Shown: positions 25,747 to 35,056 of the stretch, in pieces | Layout: each line of letters begins with the position of its first letter | How positions within the stretch are numbered: position 1 is the stretch's first letter | From: a virus | Reading direction: 5' to 3' (one strand) | Virus record (IMG/VR): IMGVR_UViG_3300046787_000438 | Span: 62,001 to 126,000 of that record | Length of the DNA: 64,000 nt | Translations under genes and position numbers: made by a program | The notes under the pieces: generated by a model | What the model was told of the DNA's origin: nothing | The model's input: the letters and a program-made list of their open reading frames with translations, nothing else | Databases searched by the model: none

Positions 25747-26208
25747 ATGGAATCATCTAGTGAAGAAGTAAAGCACCTCTACAAGTTTGACTACTATGAG
25801 GCAGATGACAATTGCACCTATGTCGATTGGGTCTGGCTCGAGCACTCTGAGGTAGAAGACTACAAAAGTAGCTATGCTCAGGTGAAAATGCGTGTTGCTA
25901 CGCAGGATGAGGAAAACCTCTACGAAGAAGCATATGAAGATGGCTATGGCATTGCCATGATTATGGAGATGAGAAGCATCGACAACGGTGTCACCTTCAG
26001 GGTAGAGCTCTCTAAGGATGGCGATTTTGATATGGGCCACAAGATGTTTAGATGCGCCCTATGCGATAAGCATAAAGACTTCGAGGAACATGCTGCTACT
26101 GCAGGTGCTTACTACATAACTCAGTTGGTTGATGATGTCCTATGGCATGTGTGCGAAGAGTGTGTGGTCCTGGGCGAGCAGATCGATGAGATAAATCTTG
26201 ACGATTAA
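25747..26208 (+). CDS. hypothetical protein with zinc-binding cysteines
   Basis: 153 residues with late CALC and CEEC pairs. Leaderless: TACATT 25735-25740 lies 6 nt before ATG. Overlaps the following TTG-initiated gene by 11 bp. Confidence 0.55.
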   Translation: MESSSEEVKHLYKFDYYEADDNCTYVDWVWLEHSEVEDYKSSYAQVKMRVATQDEENLYEEAYEDGYGIAMIMEMRSIDNGVTFRVELSKDGDFDMGHKMFRCALCDKHKDFEEHAATAGAYYITQLVDDVLWHVCEECVVLGEQIDEINLDD

Positions 26209-26479
26209 AAAACGTGTGAAGGATATCGCTGAGAGGTACACCCAGAACTATAAGAGATGCCCTTGGTGGGTTAAAGCTTCTACTTGGCTGCTCATAGGAT
26301 TGATACTTCTACCTGATCCATTTGATTGGATCCCTGGATTAACTTTTATGGATGAAGTGCTGTATGCTTCTATATTGTTACATCTTCTACACAAGTACGG
26401 TGCTCTGCCCGACGAGGATAAGAAGAGCGCAAAAGACCTAGTTAAAGAGATCCTTGGAAAGGATAGTCATGGACATTGA
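26198..26479 (+). CDS. DUF1232/YkvA-like membrane protein
   Basis: 93 residues with a hydrophobic segment and DPFDWIPGLTFMDEVLYASILL, the signature of small DUF1232 membrane proteins. TTG start. Confidence 0.6.
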   Translation: MTIKKRVKDIAERYTQNYKRCPWWVKASTWLLIGLILLPDPFDWIPGLTFMDEVLYASILLHLLHKYGALPDEDKKSAKDLVKEILGKDSHGH

Positions 26480-26756
26480 GGAATTCAAAGAAGTATCAAA
26501 GCCATATTACGGTGAGACATATCAAGTACTTGTAAAAAAGCAGATGGACTATGGGCCATTCAACATTGCTCGCTCGCCTGGTGGCCCGCTTAATGGTCTC
26601 CGTGTTCGTATGCATGACAAGCTAGCTCGTATCAATCACCTGATTGATAGCGGTGCAACCCCTGAAAATGAGAGTTTGCGTGACTCGTTCCTGGATCTAG
26701 CTAACTACAGCATGATTGCAATGATGGTTATTGATGACAAGTGGCCAACTGAGTAA
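26469..26756 (+). CDS. DUF1599/Nmad1-like nucleotide-modification-associated protein
   Basis: 95 residues from ATG 26469 (AAAGGA upstream). KKQMDYGPFNI, GLRVRMHDKLARINHL, ESLRDSFLDLANYSMIAMM match the Nmad1 (DUF1599) family, MazG-like helices seen in phages with modified nucleotides. It may handle a nucleotide pool or precursor; the base is unknown. Confidence 0.7.
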   Translation: MDIEEFKEVSKPYYGETYQVLVKKQMDYGPFNIARSPGGPLNGLRVRMHDKLARINHLIDSGATPENESLRDSFLDLANYSMIAMMVIDDKWPTE

Positions 26757-26925
26757 CGAAGAGGCAGAGAATTTTCGCCAAGAAGGTCGCGAAGAAGTCC
26801 TGGACTATTTAGTTGCTAGAGAGATTTTAAACTACAGCAGCTATGATAATGAGTACTTCAAGTATGACTGGAAGTCCGAGCGATTGACTCTATTCCCTTG
26901 GCGGAAAGCCGCTAATAAAGATTAG
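26734..26925 (+). CDS. hypothetical small protein
   Basis: 63 residues, charged. ATG 26734 inside the previous gene. C-terminus RLTLFPWRKA resembles RLTLFPWGRV in the protein at 11521, so a shared small motif. Confidence 0.5.
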   Translation: MTSGQLSNEEAENFRQEGREEVLDYLVAREILNYSSYDNEYFKYDWKSERLTLFPWRKAANKD

Positions 26926-26993
26926 CTCTCCAAGGTAAAATTAGTTATAAAGCATCCATTATTGCTACCATGTAGTAGAAAAGATAGAGGAAC

Positions 26994-27293
26994 ATGAGCA
27001 GCATTAGAGCCACGGAAAAGCAGCTTCGTAAGCTTCAGAAGCAACGCCATATGTATGACATTCAGCAGATGATTTTGGCTAATCCTCTACTAAAAAACCT
27101 AACTAGTCATGACCAGAAGGTACTCCAGAAGTTACTATATAAAGCTGAAATGATTGAAGTCTTCATGAGAGATAAGCAGATTGTTCGCGTCAATGAGTCT
27201 TTCGATGATATTATCAATAGCTTCAATGACATGATCAATGATGCCCTAGATGGAGACATTCGTGGCGAAGAAGATGATGACTTTAGGCCTTAA
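26994..27293 (+). CDS. hypothetical helical protein
   Basis: 99 residues, all-helical and charged. RBS AGAGGAAC. Its C-terminus overlaps the next gene. Confidence 0.55.
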   Translation: MSSIRATEKQLRKLQKQRHMYDIQQMILANPLLKNLTSHDQKVLQKLLYKAEMIEVFMRDKQIVRVNESFDDIINSFNDMINDALDGDIRGEEDDDFRP

Positions 27294-27837
27294 CTACAGT
27301 GTGCTAGCAGATAGAGTAGTTCTATTTCATAATGCACTTGGTGATTCTTTATTAGTCACTACTATGGCTGACGAGGGAGAATGGCGTAGTAATCAGCGAG
27401 ACAACTATGATGATGGTGTGACTCGCAGATATGAGCAGGATATCGAAATCACTAAGTCTCTTCCTTTTGGAAAATCTGTACTAGAGGACCTAAATATAGT
27501 CCTAAAGACCTATGCATCCCTAATCAACTCGCCTGCGCATGATGGGCGCGATACCATTGTTGGCGAAATGTGGTTAGCGCACGTATCAAAATATGTTTTG
27601 GGAGGGTACATAGTACCTCATAGAGATGAAGACTACACGTCTGACAATGGTATCTATACCTGTATTGTCTACTTAAATGAAGACTATACTGGAGGACATG
27701 TTGGCTTCACTGATTTTAATGTAGAGATAAAACCATCTATTGGGGATATACTAATGTTCCCTAGCTACTACATGCACTATGGCACTCCCGTAACGTCAGG
27801 AAGTAAATACATGGCAATCTCTAGACTTGAATTTTAA
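27274..27837 (+). CDS. 2OG-Fe(II) oxygenase
   Basis: 187 residues if started at ATG 27274. The frame is open from 27250, so the start is uncertain. H116-x-D118 (VPHRDED), CIVYLNEDYTGGHVGF, GDILMFPSYYMHYG (H168) are present. The 2OG-binding position holds Lys (K178 in SGSKYMA) rather than Arg, as in some prolyl hydroxylases. Confidence 0.82.
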   Translation: MMTLGLNYSVLADRVVLFHNALGDSLLVTTMADEGEWRSNQRDNYDDGVTRRYEQDIEITKSLPFGKSVLEDLNIVLKTYASLINSPAHDGRDTIVGEMWLAHVSKYVLGGYIVPHRDEDYTSDNGIYTCIVYLNEDYTGGHVGFTDFNVEIKPSIGDILMFPSYYMHYGTPVTSGSKYMAISRLEF

Positions 27838-27902
27838 CTAAGTACTTGACAAATAGTTTTAAGTGTAGTACTTTCTAAATAAGCCTTTAGAAAGGAAACT
27901 AA

Positions 27903-29054
27903 ATGAACAAGGCAATCGCAACACTCTCTGCGGTACTTATTGCCGCTACAACCCTAGTATCTGGCGGAGCTGCTTCGGCAGCACCTATCCAAGAAGCATC
28001 TGGGGTTAGCGCGTACTATCGAGCTGACCTGGGTTACAAAGTGGCTTGGCAGCTACCTTCTGACAAGACTGGCATCACTGGATATGTGGTAACCGCTAAC
28101 AGCGGGCAGACCTGTGCCGTAGTTGGTGGCCTGACTAATACCTGTACTTTTAAAGCCATTCAGCTAGGGTATTCGGGAAGTTTTAACTTTACAGTGTCTA
28201 CTAAGAGTGGCGCTAATACTCTAGCAGTCTCTTCAGTATCTAATACCGTGGGGCCTGCTTCTACCCCTACTGCTCCAATTCTACTAACCTCTGAAGCAGC
28301 TTCTAGCACCATAATCAATGTTGCATGGATTCCTAGCCCTGGTACTGGAAACCTAGACCTGTATGGCTACAAGGTGACTTATTGGAAGTCGGACTTGGTT
28401 GGCACCCCTGTAAATGCGACCAAGATTGTAAAGGTTGTTAGTGAAACTTCTACATCTTTGTCGGTCTCGCCTAAGACGATGTACATCATCGATGTAGCTG
28501 CCTGTAACGCGCTCGGATGTAACTCGACCAACTACTGGTCATACGTGGCTACGGACCCTGCATCTGCTGAAGTTAAGGCTGTAAAGCTCCCTACCATCAT
28601 TAGTGGTGGCTCTGCTTCTACTACGTGCTTCGACTCTATCTATGATGCAAACACTGGTGAATCGGCCACTGGTAACTGCGGTTCTGTAGTGGCTAACCCT
28701 AGTACTTATCCAGTGATTAATTCAAGTGCTACTGAGCTAGTGCTCCCTAACCTAGCTACTAAGCTTGCTAACCAGGCTGTACTATCTAACTTCTTGAAGT
28801 CTTACTCGCTCAGGACCTGGGCACCAATTGGTATCCCGTGGTTCGCTAACTTGACTAGTACGAGCAAGTCAACAACTCTAGGCTTCACTACTACTGCCAC
28901 GGTTAGCTCCTCTACCCCTGCAATATGTTCTGTGGTTGGAGAAAAGATTATGCTTACTGCAATCGGAACCTGTAAACTTGCTGGGTACGTAGATGGCAAT
29001 AGTGTATTTAAACCAAGCAATACTGCTAGCGCTTCATTTACTGTCACTAATTAG
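27903..29054 (+). CDS. secreted FN3-like protein
   Basis: 383 residues. Signal peptide (residues ~1-27, ending AASAA) followed by two fibronectin-III-like modules (VAWQLPSDKTGITGYVVT, NVAWIPSPGTGNLDLYGYKV), then a Ser/Thr-rich region. No LPxTG or membrane anchor. Canonical promoter TTGACA-17-TACTTT upstream with RBS AGAAAGGAAA. May adhere to the cell surface or compete for receptors. Confidence 0.75.
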   Translation: MNKAIATLSAVLIAATTLVSGGAASAAPIQEASGVSAYYRADLGYKVAWQLPSDKTGITGYVVTANSGQTCAVVGGLTNTCTFKAIQLGYSGSFNFTVSTKSGANTLAVSSVSNTVGPASTPTAPILLTSEAASSTIINVAWIPSPGTGNLDLYGYKVTYWKSDLVGTPVNATKIVKVVSETSTSLSVSPKTMYIIDVAACNALGCNSTNYWSYVATDPASAEVKAVKLPTIISGGSASTTCFDSIYDANTGESATGNCGSVVANPSTYPVINSSATELVLPNLATKLANQAVLSNFLKSYSLRTWAPIGIPWFANLTSTSKSTTLGFTTTATVSSSTPAICSVVGEKIMLTAIGTCKLAGYVDGNSVFKPSNTASASFTVTN

Positions 29055-29063
29055 TACGACAAA

Positions 29064-29101
29064 AGAAATCCCCCTAGATTAAAACCTAGGGGGTTTCTCT
29101 T
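29064..29101. terminator. bidirectional terminator
   Basis: CCCCCTAG and CTAGGGGG stem (29070-29077 with 29086-29093) flanked by AGAAA and TTTCT tracts, between two convergent genes. Confidence 0.85.
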
Positions 29102-29114
29102 TATCTTGTCGGGA

Positions 29115-29960
29115 TTAGTCTAGGAAAGCCCAAGTCTTAGGACCAACGATACCGTCAACCTTTAGACCATGCTTACTCTGCAGTGCTTCGACTGCTACGT
29201 GGGTTTTCTCACCAAAGGTTCCATCAACAACAACCTTAAGCTGCTGCTGAATGAACTTAACTGAGTTACCTGTTGCACCTTTCTGAACATAGTGTCCAGG
29301 GTATCCAGGGTTAGAGATAACTACAGGAGCCACTACAGTAGGAGCTGCTGGTGTAGCTTTAGACACTGCCTTCTTCTGTGCAATAACTGCATCGACCTTA
29401 GCTGCCTGTGCTTCGTTGTGCTCTGGTGCATCCTCTACTGGATCGTCATCAGTCGCAACAACTGCAGCTGAAGCGATAGCTTTCTCCTTAGCAATAAGAG
29501 CCTTAAAGAATGCGATTGGTTCGATGTAGTTCTTACCCATTGCATCCCATGTATGAACCTTGCCGAGACGTAGCTCCCAGTGGAGGTGCTTGCCAGTTGA
29601 CATACCAGTTGTGCCCATCTTGCCTAGCATCTGACCTGCTGTGACCTTGTCGCCCTTCTTAACTTTAAGAGAGCCGTCCTTCATGTGAGCATAAAGTGTG
29701 GTGTAGAACTTGCCATCAATCTTGTGTAGAAGGATAACGTAGTTACCGAAGCCACCGCCTGGACTGGTTGACTTCTTTGCCTCTAAAACCTTACCGTCAT
29801 ATGGAGCCTCGATGATGCATGGTTCGTGTGGCGACCAGATGTCGGTACCATTGTGGTGCTTCTTTTGCTTGGTGACTGGGTGGATGCGCATACCCATGAG
29901 GCTGGTTGCCTTAAAGTCTTTACCAAGTTTTCCGTCGATTGGATATTGGGCCTTAGCCAT
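29115..29960 (-). CDS. M23 endopeptidase with peptidoglycan-binding domain
   Basis: 281 residues. The LytM domain (30-160) has H36-x3-D40, H92 and H125-x-H127 (HLHWE) as zinc ligands. An Ala/Lys linker follows, then a PG_binding_1 domain (about 220-281, VKFIQQQL...YDG-like repeats and VDGIVGPKTWAFL). No signal peptide, so it is probably an endolysin or virion hydrolase. RBS AAAGGAG. Confidence 0.92.
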   Translation of the reverse strand: MAKAQYPIDGKLGKDFKATSLMGMRIHPVTKQKKHHNGTDIWSPHEPCIIEAPYDGKVLEAKKSTSPGGGFGNYVILLHKIDGKFYTTLYAHMKDGSLKVKKGDKVTAGQMLGKMGTTGMSTGKHLHWELRLGKVHTWDAMGKNYIEPIAFFKALIAKEKAIASAAVVATDDDPVEDAPEHNEAQAAKVDAVIAQKKAVSKATPAAPTVVAPVVISNPGYPGHYVQKGATGNSVKFIQQQLKVVVDGTFGEKTHVAVEALQSKHGLKVDGIVGPKTWAFLD

Positions 29961-30186
29961 TTTGGCTCCTTTGTATTAGTTTGTTCTTAGCTGTTACGTG
30001 GCAAAACTCCCTCATGTAGGCTCCCGTGAAAGCCGTGAAGTTGATCCTGTACGCATCAGTAGATCGTTGTAATTGTTGGCCCATGCACCATTCTCGGGCT
30101 GCCTTTGTAGCCTGTGCACGAACCTCTTTAGTGTCTGCCTCGAAGCTATACTTCAGGTAGAAAAAAAGGCGGGAGAGTCCTCTCAT
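29953..30186 (-). CDS. hypothetical protein
   Basis: 77 residues, helical, basic. Leaderless on the minus strand: TAAAAT (30198-30193) ends 6 nt before the ATG. Its end overlaps the lysin start by 8 bp, so the two are probably co-expressed. Confidence 0.55.
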   Translation of the reverse strand: MRGLSRLFFYLKYSFEADTKEVRAQATKAAREWCMGQQLQRSTDAYRINFTAFTGAYMREFCHVTAKNKLIQRSQNG

Positions 30187-30218
30187 ACGGTAATTTTACC
30201 GCAGAGTTAGATAGGTGA

Positions 30219-31256
30219 TTAGATTCCTAGCCAGTACTTGCGCTCTAAGGTCCAGTTGACTGTATTCTTCAAAGACTCATCAAATGGCACTACAGGCAGC
30301 CATCCCCACTCTTCTAGGGTTCCGCGCTCTAATCCGTAACGTAGATCGTGGCCAGGGCGTGTATTCCCGACGTCATTGTATTCCACCCAGTCGCCATCTA
30401 GCCCCATGAATGACGCAATCAGATTAGCCATCTCGTCATTAGATACTTCGCGCTCGCCACCTACGTGGAAGCGGAGTGGGCGGGAAACCCCTTCAGACTT
30501 TCTAAGACTATGGCTAGAGGCATTCTTAATTATGTAAGTCAATGCGTCAGCTTGATTGCGAGCGTGTAGGTAAAATCTACTGCCAGATTTCCAGACTCCG
30601 TCAATCATCTGGCCGTGTACTGGCATTTTCTCGCCAGCTAAAAGTTTCTTTATAGTCTTTGGGACGAACTTCTCTGGGTCTTGGCGCTCGCCGATGATGT
30701 TCATTGTATTGGTGATAACAACTGGGACATCGTAGCTTCGCCAGTATGCAATGGAAATTGCTTCCTGAGCTGCCTTAGATGCAGAGTACGGATTAGATGG
30801 AAGAATCGAATCATACTCTGGATGAGCTGTGCCATTTATTGCTGGACCATATACTTCATCAGTGCTAATTTGAATGAATAAGTCTAGATTTGGTAGTGTG
30901 CGTGCATAGTCAAGCATTGTCGTGACTAGCATTATGTTATTTTCTATGAAATGTCTAGGCTCTTCTAAGCTTCTGTCGACATGAGACTCGGAGGCCATGT
31001 TGATAATCACATCTACATGACCGATTTCTCTAGCTGTTATAGGGTCTATTGGTGCCACAATATTGTGAGTCAAGATTAATACTCGGTGGCGCTCTGTTGG
31101 ATTAGCATCTAGGACTTCGCGTAATCGGGAACTAATGCCCTTATGTCTAAAGCTCTCTAAGCAGACTACCTCCCAGTCTGTAGTCTTTAGGATATGCTCG
31201 AGCGTGTGATGGCCAATAAATCCGCCAGCACCTGTTAGTAGAATTCGCTTCGACAT
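30219..31256 (-). CDS. dTDP-glucose 4,6-dehydratase-like SDR
   Basis: 345 residues. N-terminal TGAGGFIGHH NAD-binding motif, STDEVYGP, NPYSASKAA (Y157, K161), TNTMNIIGERQDPEKFVPKTI. This order is that of RmlB-type dehydratases that make keto-deoxy sugars. It lies divergent from a GT8 gene with only 17 bp between starts, suggesting shared regulation and sugar chemistry. Confidence 0.88.
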   Translation of the reverse strand: MSKRILLTGAGGFIGHHTLEHILKTTDWEVVCLESFRHKGISSRLREVLDANPTERHRVLILTHNIVAPIDPITAREIGHVDVIINMASESHVDRSLEEPRHFIENNIMLVTTMLDYARTLPNLDLFIQISTDEVYGPAINGTAHPEYDSILPSNPYSASKAAQEAISIAYWRSYDVPVVITNTMNIIGERQDPEKFVPKTIKKLLAGEKMPVHGQMIDGVWKSGSRFYLHARNQADALTYIIKNASSHSLRKSEGVSRPLRFHVGGEREVSNDEMANLIASFMGLDGDWVEYNDVGNTRPGHDLRYGLERGTLEEWGWLPVVPFDESLKNTVNWTLERKYWLGI

Positions 31257-31273
31257 GGTAGGATAAGCCTATC

Positions 31274-32116
31274 ATGAAGACTGCTATTGCCATAGTGTTT
31301 GACGCTAACTATATAGAGAAAGCGGCAATATTCATTGACTCCCTGTCAGAGAACTATCATGGCAGCGAGAAGCTCGATATTACATGTGTAGTGCCAGAGT
31401 ATGAATCTAAAGCTTTTGATGATCTAAAGAAGTTAGTATCAATTACCCCTCGTATTCACTTGATAAAAGTTGTATATCCTAAAGACTTGTCTGACTGGAT
31501 ATCAGGAGCAGTTAAACAAAGATTCTCTTGGGTACCGTCTATGACCTGGTACCGTCTATTCCTAGGCACGGTATTGCCTGACTATGACAAGGTTATCTAC
31601 TTTGACGTAGATGCCTTGGTTGTGGATAACATTCAACCAATACTTGATCACAAGATGTATAGCCCCTTCATGGCAACGGTTGATGTAACTGGCTTTGAAA
31701 TTATGTTTCTAAAATCTCGTGGTGAGCTGCCTAGGCTACATGCTGGAACTCTAATAGCTGATCTTAACTGGTGGAGAGACTCTGGTATTGAGGATGAATT
31801 TAGAGCTGCCATGGAAGAGTGGGATTTGACACTCGGATCGGATGAGGATCTTCTAAATAGGAATGAAACTATTAGATCTAATTGGACGCTAATCCCTTTC
31901 ACGTTCAACTTTCTATTCTTTACGCGAGATGCTTACGGTATTCCAGACTTCGATAGCTCTGAGTCATTACCCTTGTACTACAAACATGCAATCATGATTC
32001 ACTTTGCTAGTCAGATAAAACCATGGAACTATAAAAAGATTGTTGGTAAAGAGGATCCTTCTCGTATAGGCGCTGAGTGGCGTAGGCGAGAAGCTTTAAT
32101 TAAGGCTAGAAAATAG
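31274..32116 (+). CDS. glycosyltransferase family 8
   Basis: 280 residues. The DxD metal site is D111-V-D113 (YFDVDALVV), with FLGTVLP before and HAGTLIADL, H-containing IMIHFASQIKPW after, as in GT8 retaining transferases. Likely transfers a sugar from an NDP donor. Cytoplasmic. Confidence 0.88.
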   Translation: MKTAIAIVFDANYIEKAAIFIDSLSENYHGSEKLDITCVVPEYESKAFDDLKKLVSITPRIHLIKVVYPKDLSDWISGAVKQRFSWVPSMTWYRLFLGTVLPDYDKVIYFDVDALVVDNIQPILDHKMYSPFMATVDVTGFEIMFLKSRGELPRLHAGTLIADLNWWRDSGIEDEFRAAMEEWDLTLGSDEDLLNRNETIRSNWTLIPFTFNFLFFTRDAYGIPDFDSSESLPLYYKHAIMIHFASQIKPWNYKKIVGKEDPSRIGAEWRRREALIKARK

Positions 32117-32120
32117 CTAC

Positions 32121-32149
32121 TTGACATAATATCTTGACTATGTTAGGTT
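32121..32149 (+). promoter_or_regulatory. leaderless promoter of macro-domain gene
   Basis: TTGACA 32121-32126, 17-nt spacer, TAGGTT 32144-32149, 6 nt to ATG. Confidence 0.75.
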
Positions 32150-32155
32150 AAACCT

Positions 32156-32689
32156 ATGACAGTTAAGACAAGAGCCGTTTCGGCAATAATGACAGACATA
32201 ACTACAATGGGCGTTGACGCGATTGTAAATGCTGCTAATGAAGATATGGCTGGTGGTGGTGGAGTTGATGGTGCTATCCATCGTGCTGCAGGCCCACTAC
32301 TTAAGTTAGAGACAATCAAACATGCTCCTCTCTATGTAGCTAAGACTGCTATAACTGATGGCTACAATCTAAAGGCGAAGTTTATTGTCCACACGGTTGG
32401 ACCTAAATATGGTCATGGTGGTTCTGGTGAGTACCTAGCACTGGAGACTTGCTACCAAAGAGCTATTGTTGCTGCCCACTACAAAGGTGCTAAAAGTGTT
32501 GCAATCCCAGCTATCAGTGCTGGTGTTTATGGATTCCCTAGAGAGCGAGCTGCAAAGATTGCAGTTGAGGCTTCTATTAGGACCGTTGAGTCGCTTGAAG
32601 AATTATATGAAGGTAATGGCCTAGAGGTAATACTTGTTGCATATGACAAAGAAACCCTCGACCTATACCTTAAATATCTAAAGGCATAA
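32156..32689 (+). CDS. macro-domain (ADP-ribose hydrolase-like) protein
   Basis: 177 residues. DAIVNAANEDMAGGGGVDGAIHRAAG and SVAIPAISAGVYGFPRERAA are the diagnostic ADP-ribose-binding loops. Removes ADP-ribose from targets or hydrolyses ADP-ribose derivatives. In phages it could counter DarT-type or NAD-based defence; that role is inference. Confidence 0.92.
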   Translation: MTVKTRAVSAIMTDITTMGVDAIVNAANEDMAGGGGVDGAIHRAAGPLLKLETIKHAPLYVAKTAITDGYNLKAKFIVHTVGPKYGHGGSGEYLALETCYQRAIVAAHYKGAKSVAIPAISAGVYGFPRERAAKIAVEASIRTVESLEELYEGNGLEVILVAYDKETLDLYLKYLKA

Positions 32690-32714
32690 GCCGAGGGCTT
32701 AGTTGTTAGATGGT

Positions 32715-32903
32715 TTAGTCGTCTTCTGGCTTCTCGTAACGAAGTGGGAAGGTGATTACCCAAATCGAAAGTACTACGAGAATAAGGGTTCCAGTTAGTT
32801 CTTTGGCTGAGCCTTCAAGAACGAGCCATGCAACAACCATACCTAGTAAGGTCCATGCCTGGTCAATGATGTCCTTGAATAGGGCTACGAGGAAATTCTT
32901 CAT
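32715..32903 (-). CDS. small two-TM membrane protein
   Basis: 62 residues with two hydrophobic segments and a charged tail (YEKPEDD). Last gene of the minus-strand operon, 1-bp overlap with the preceding gene. Holin-like size and position. Confidence 0.6.
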   Translation of the reverse strand: MKNFLVALFKDIIDQAWTLLGMVVAWLVLEGSAKELTGTLILVVLSIWVITFPLRYEKPEDD

Positions 32904-33139
32904 TAGTCTTCTTCTTTCTTGTTATTATTGTTAGTTGCTTTTGCTCCAAAGTAGCCACCGAGAATACCGATGATTCCACCGAGAGCTGTCTGTACTAGGG
33001 TCATAACATCTGATGAAACTTCTACTGGCTCTCTTGTTGTCTGAGTTTCGATTGCAGCAACCACGTAATCACCAACGATTGCAAATAGAATTGCAAGCAT
33101 TACGCCAGCTGCTAGAATCAGCATTGTTTTTTCTTTCAT
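32903..33139 (-). CDS. small membrane protein, holin-like
   Basis: 78 residues: hydrophobic N-terminal segment, then a second Gly-rich one (ALGGIIGILGGYFGA) and a charged NNNNKKEED tail. Resembles phage holins in layout. Overlaps both neighbours by one base. Confidence 0.6.
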   Translation of the reverse strand: MKEKTMLILAAGVMLAILFAIVGDYVVAAIETQTTREPVEVSSDVMTLVQTALGGIIGILGGYFGAKATNNNNKKEED

Positions 33140-35055
33140 TACTTAATCTTTCTTGTTGAGGTATTTTCTGAGCGTCGTGAGCCGCCTGATGCGCCTCCGC
33201 CTCCGCCCGAGCTAGCTGCTGCTGAAGTTGCTGCGCCTGCTGCTCCTGTTGCTGCTGCGATAGCTGCGTTACCTGCAACAACTGCTGCAACAACTACCTT
33301 CTCTGACTCTTCACGAACCGCGGGTGCCATGTCAGCGCCAACGTTTGACATGAAGTTAATTGCATCAACGAGGGCTGCAGCACCTGGGATTGCTGCAAGC
33401 TCTGGAGAGATAACGATGTCATCGGCAGCAGCTGCAATATACAAAGCATCGAGTGCTTGCTCGTATGCTGCTGAGCCCTTCTCTGCTGTCTCGAAGGTTT
33501 CGAGTGCTGCATCCTTCAAGGCTTCTGCTTGCTTAGGTGATAGGTCAGTGGCTACAATCTCGGTGAGGTCGATCTTCGTTAGAAGTTCGGCGCTGATGAT
33601 TTCTGGAAGTTGTTCAGCAGAAGTAATCTCTTCTTCTTTTACAACTGGCGGTTCTGGTTCCACTGGTGTAGGCTCTGGAGTAGGTTCAGGTTCCACGGCT
33701 GGTGGTTCTGGTGCAACGACGGGAGGTTCAGGTGTCGGTTCAACAACAGGTGGTTCAGGTACTACTACTGGCGGTTCTGGTTCCGCTGGTACCGTTGGTT
33801 CTGGTGTTGGCGCTACTGGTGGCTCTGGAGTGGGAGTCGGTGCTGGTGTTGGCTCTGGTTGCGGTTCTGGCGACGGACTTGGTGCTGGAGGCAAAGTTGG
33901 CTCTGGCTGTGGAGTCGGAGTCGGAGTCGGGGTTGGAGTAGGAGTAGGTTCTGGTACTACAACTGGTGGAACTGTAGGGGTAGGTTCTGGAGTTGGAGTA
34001 GGTACTGGCACTGGTTCATATGCAACTACAAATATAAGAACTTTAACTGTGCCACCTGCTGGATCGCCGTAAATGTTTGACGACTCAATTGTTACAGAAG
34101 TCTGCCCACTAGCTAACTGAGTTAGTTGTGATGAAACTTCAACGCCTCGGGATCCATCATTAGGGTCACCATACCAAGCAGTAATGCTCAAGATACGTTG
34201 ACCTTCAGGAGCTACTACTTGAACACTTGAGCCCTCTCCTAGAAGTGTTGCGCCTTCAGGAATATACGGAGCTGAGATAGGTGGAACAGTTGGTTCAGGT
34301 GTTGGCTCTGGAGTTACTACAGGTTCTGGTGTTACAACTGGTTCAGGAGTAGGAGTAGTGGTAGGAGTAGGCTCTACAGTTGGAGTCGGGGTTGGGGTCG
34401 GGTCAACTGTGGGTGCTGGGGTTGGTTCTAGTGTCGGTTCAGGTGTTGGCACAACGGGTTCTGGTGTTAGCACGGGCGGAGTCTCGACCTGAATGACACC
34501 ATATTCTTCCAGAGTAACTACCTGACCACTAGTTAAAGTAACGCCAGTTCTTGTCTGACCTTCATAGGTGGGTCCAACAATTGAATAGGAGATAGCAACT
34601 GTTCCATCAACATTGATTGCGGCAACAATGTTAATGTTTGTCGGTTCTGTGGCGTTTTGTAGCCAGATAGGTCTGGCGGATATGTCTACTTGGAATCCGC
34701 CATCAGAGGCTGCAATAGTTAAGTGTTCGTCTGCTCGCGCCCAAGGGAACACAACCCAGTCCATCGAGTAGAGCGAGATCGACGGGGTTTGCGGGTAAGT
34801 CCAGTATGTTCCATCGGGACGTCCGAAGGTAATTACAGAGTTTGTTGTAGCAAAAACGTCAGTGTATTGAACTCCGTCAAAAGTTACAGTGGTTGTCAGA
34901 GGGATCTGATACGAAGAATCATCTCCACCAGGTGTAGTTACTACTACCACTACGGGCTCTACTATGCTATCATCTGCAAAAGCAGTGGTTGCAGCTAGTA
35001 AAGGCCACCCTAGCGCTAACATTAAACTAAGGTATAGTCTGAAATATTTACGCAT
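33139..35055 (-). CDS. secreted Pro/Thr/Glu-rich protein
   Basis: 638 residues. Signal peptide (1-27, ending TAFA), a beta-rich globular domain (about 30-190), then long PTPEPT-type repeats (about 205-275 and 355-470), a helical Asp/Glu/Ala segment and a Gly/Ser end. The Pro-rich spans look like stalk or wall-spanning linkers. Pro in such repeats is a natural prolyl-hydroxylase target. RBS AGGGGA. Repeat DNA gives long antisense open frames that are not genes. Confidence 0.8.
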   Translation of the reverse strand: MRKYFRLYLSLMLALGWPLLAATTAFADDSIVEPVVVVVTTPGGDDSSYQIPLTTTVTFDGVQYTDVFATTNSVITFGRPDGTYWTYPQTPSISLYSMDWVVFPWARADEHLTIAASDGGFQVDISARPIWLQNATEPTNINIVAAINVDGTVAISYSIVGPTYEGQTRTGVTLTSGQVVTLEEYGVIQVETPPVLTPEPVVPTPEPTLEPTPAPTVDPTPTPTPTVEPTPTTTPTPEPVVTPEPVVTPEPTPEPTVPPISAPYIPEGATLLGEGSSVQVVAPEGQRILSITAWYGDPNDGSRGVEVSSQLTQLASGQTSVTIESSNIYGDPAGGTVKVLIFVVAYEPVPVPTPTPEPTPTVPPVVVPEPTPTPTPTPTPTPQPEPTLPPAPSPSPEPQPEPTPAPTPTPEPPVAPTPEPTVPAEPEPPVVVPEPPVVEPTPEPPVVAPEPPAVEPEPTPEPTPVEPEPPVVKEEEITSAEQLPEIISAELLTKIDLTEIVATDLSPKQAEALKDAALETFETAEKGSAAYEQALDALYIAAAADDIVISPELAAIPGAAALVDAINFMSNVGADMAPAVREESEKVVVAAVVAGNAAIAAATGAAGAATSAAASSGGGGGASGGSRRSENTSTRKIK

Positions 35056-35056
35056 A

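Noticed and set aside
33329-34080. Long Gly- or Trp/Arg-rich plus-strand frames
   Set aside because: They are antisense shadows of the Pro-Thr-Glu repeats of the minus-strand secreted protein; composition is simple and no RBS is seen.
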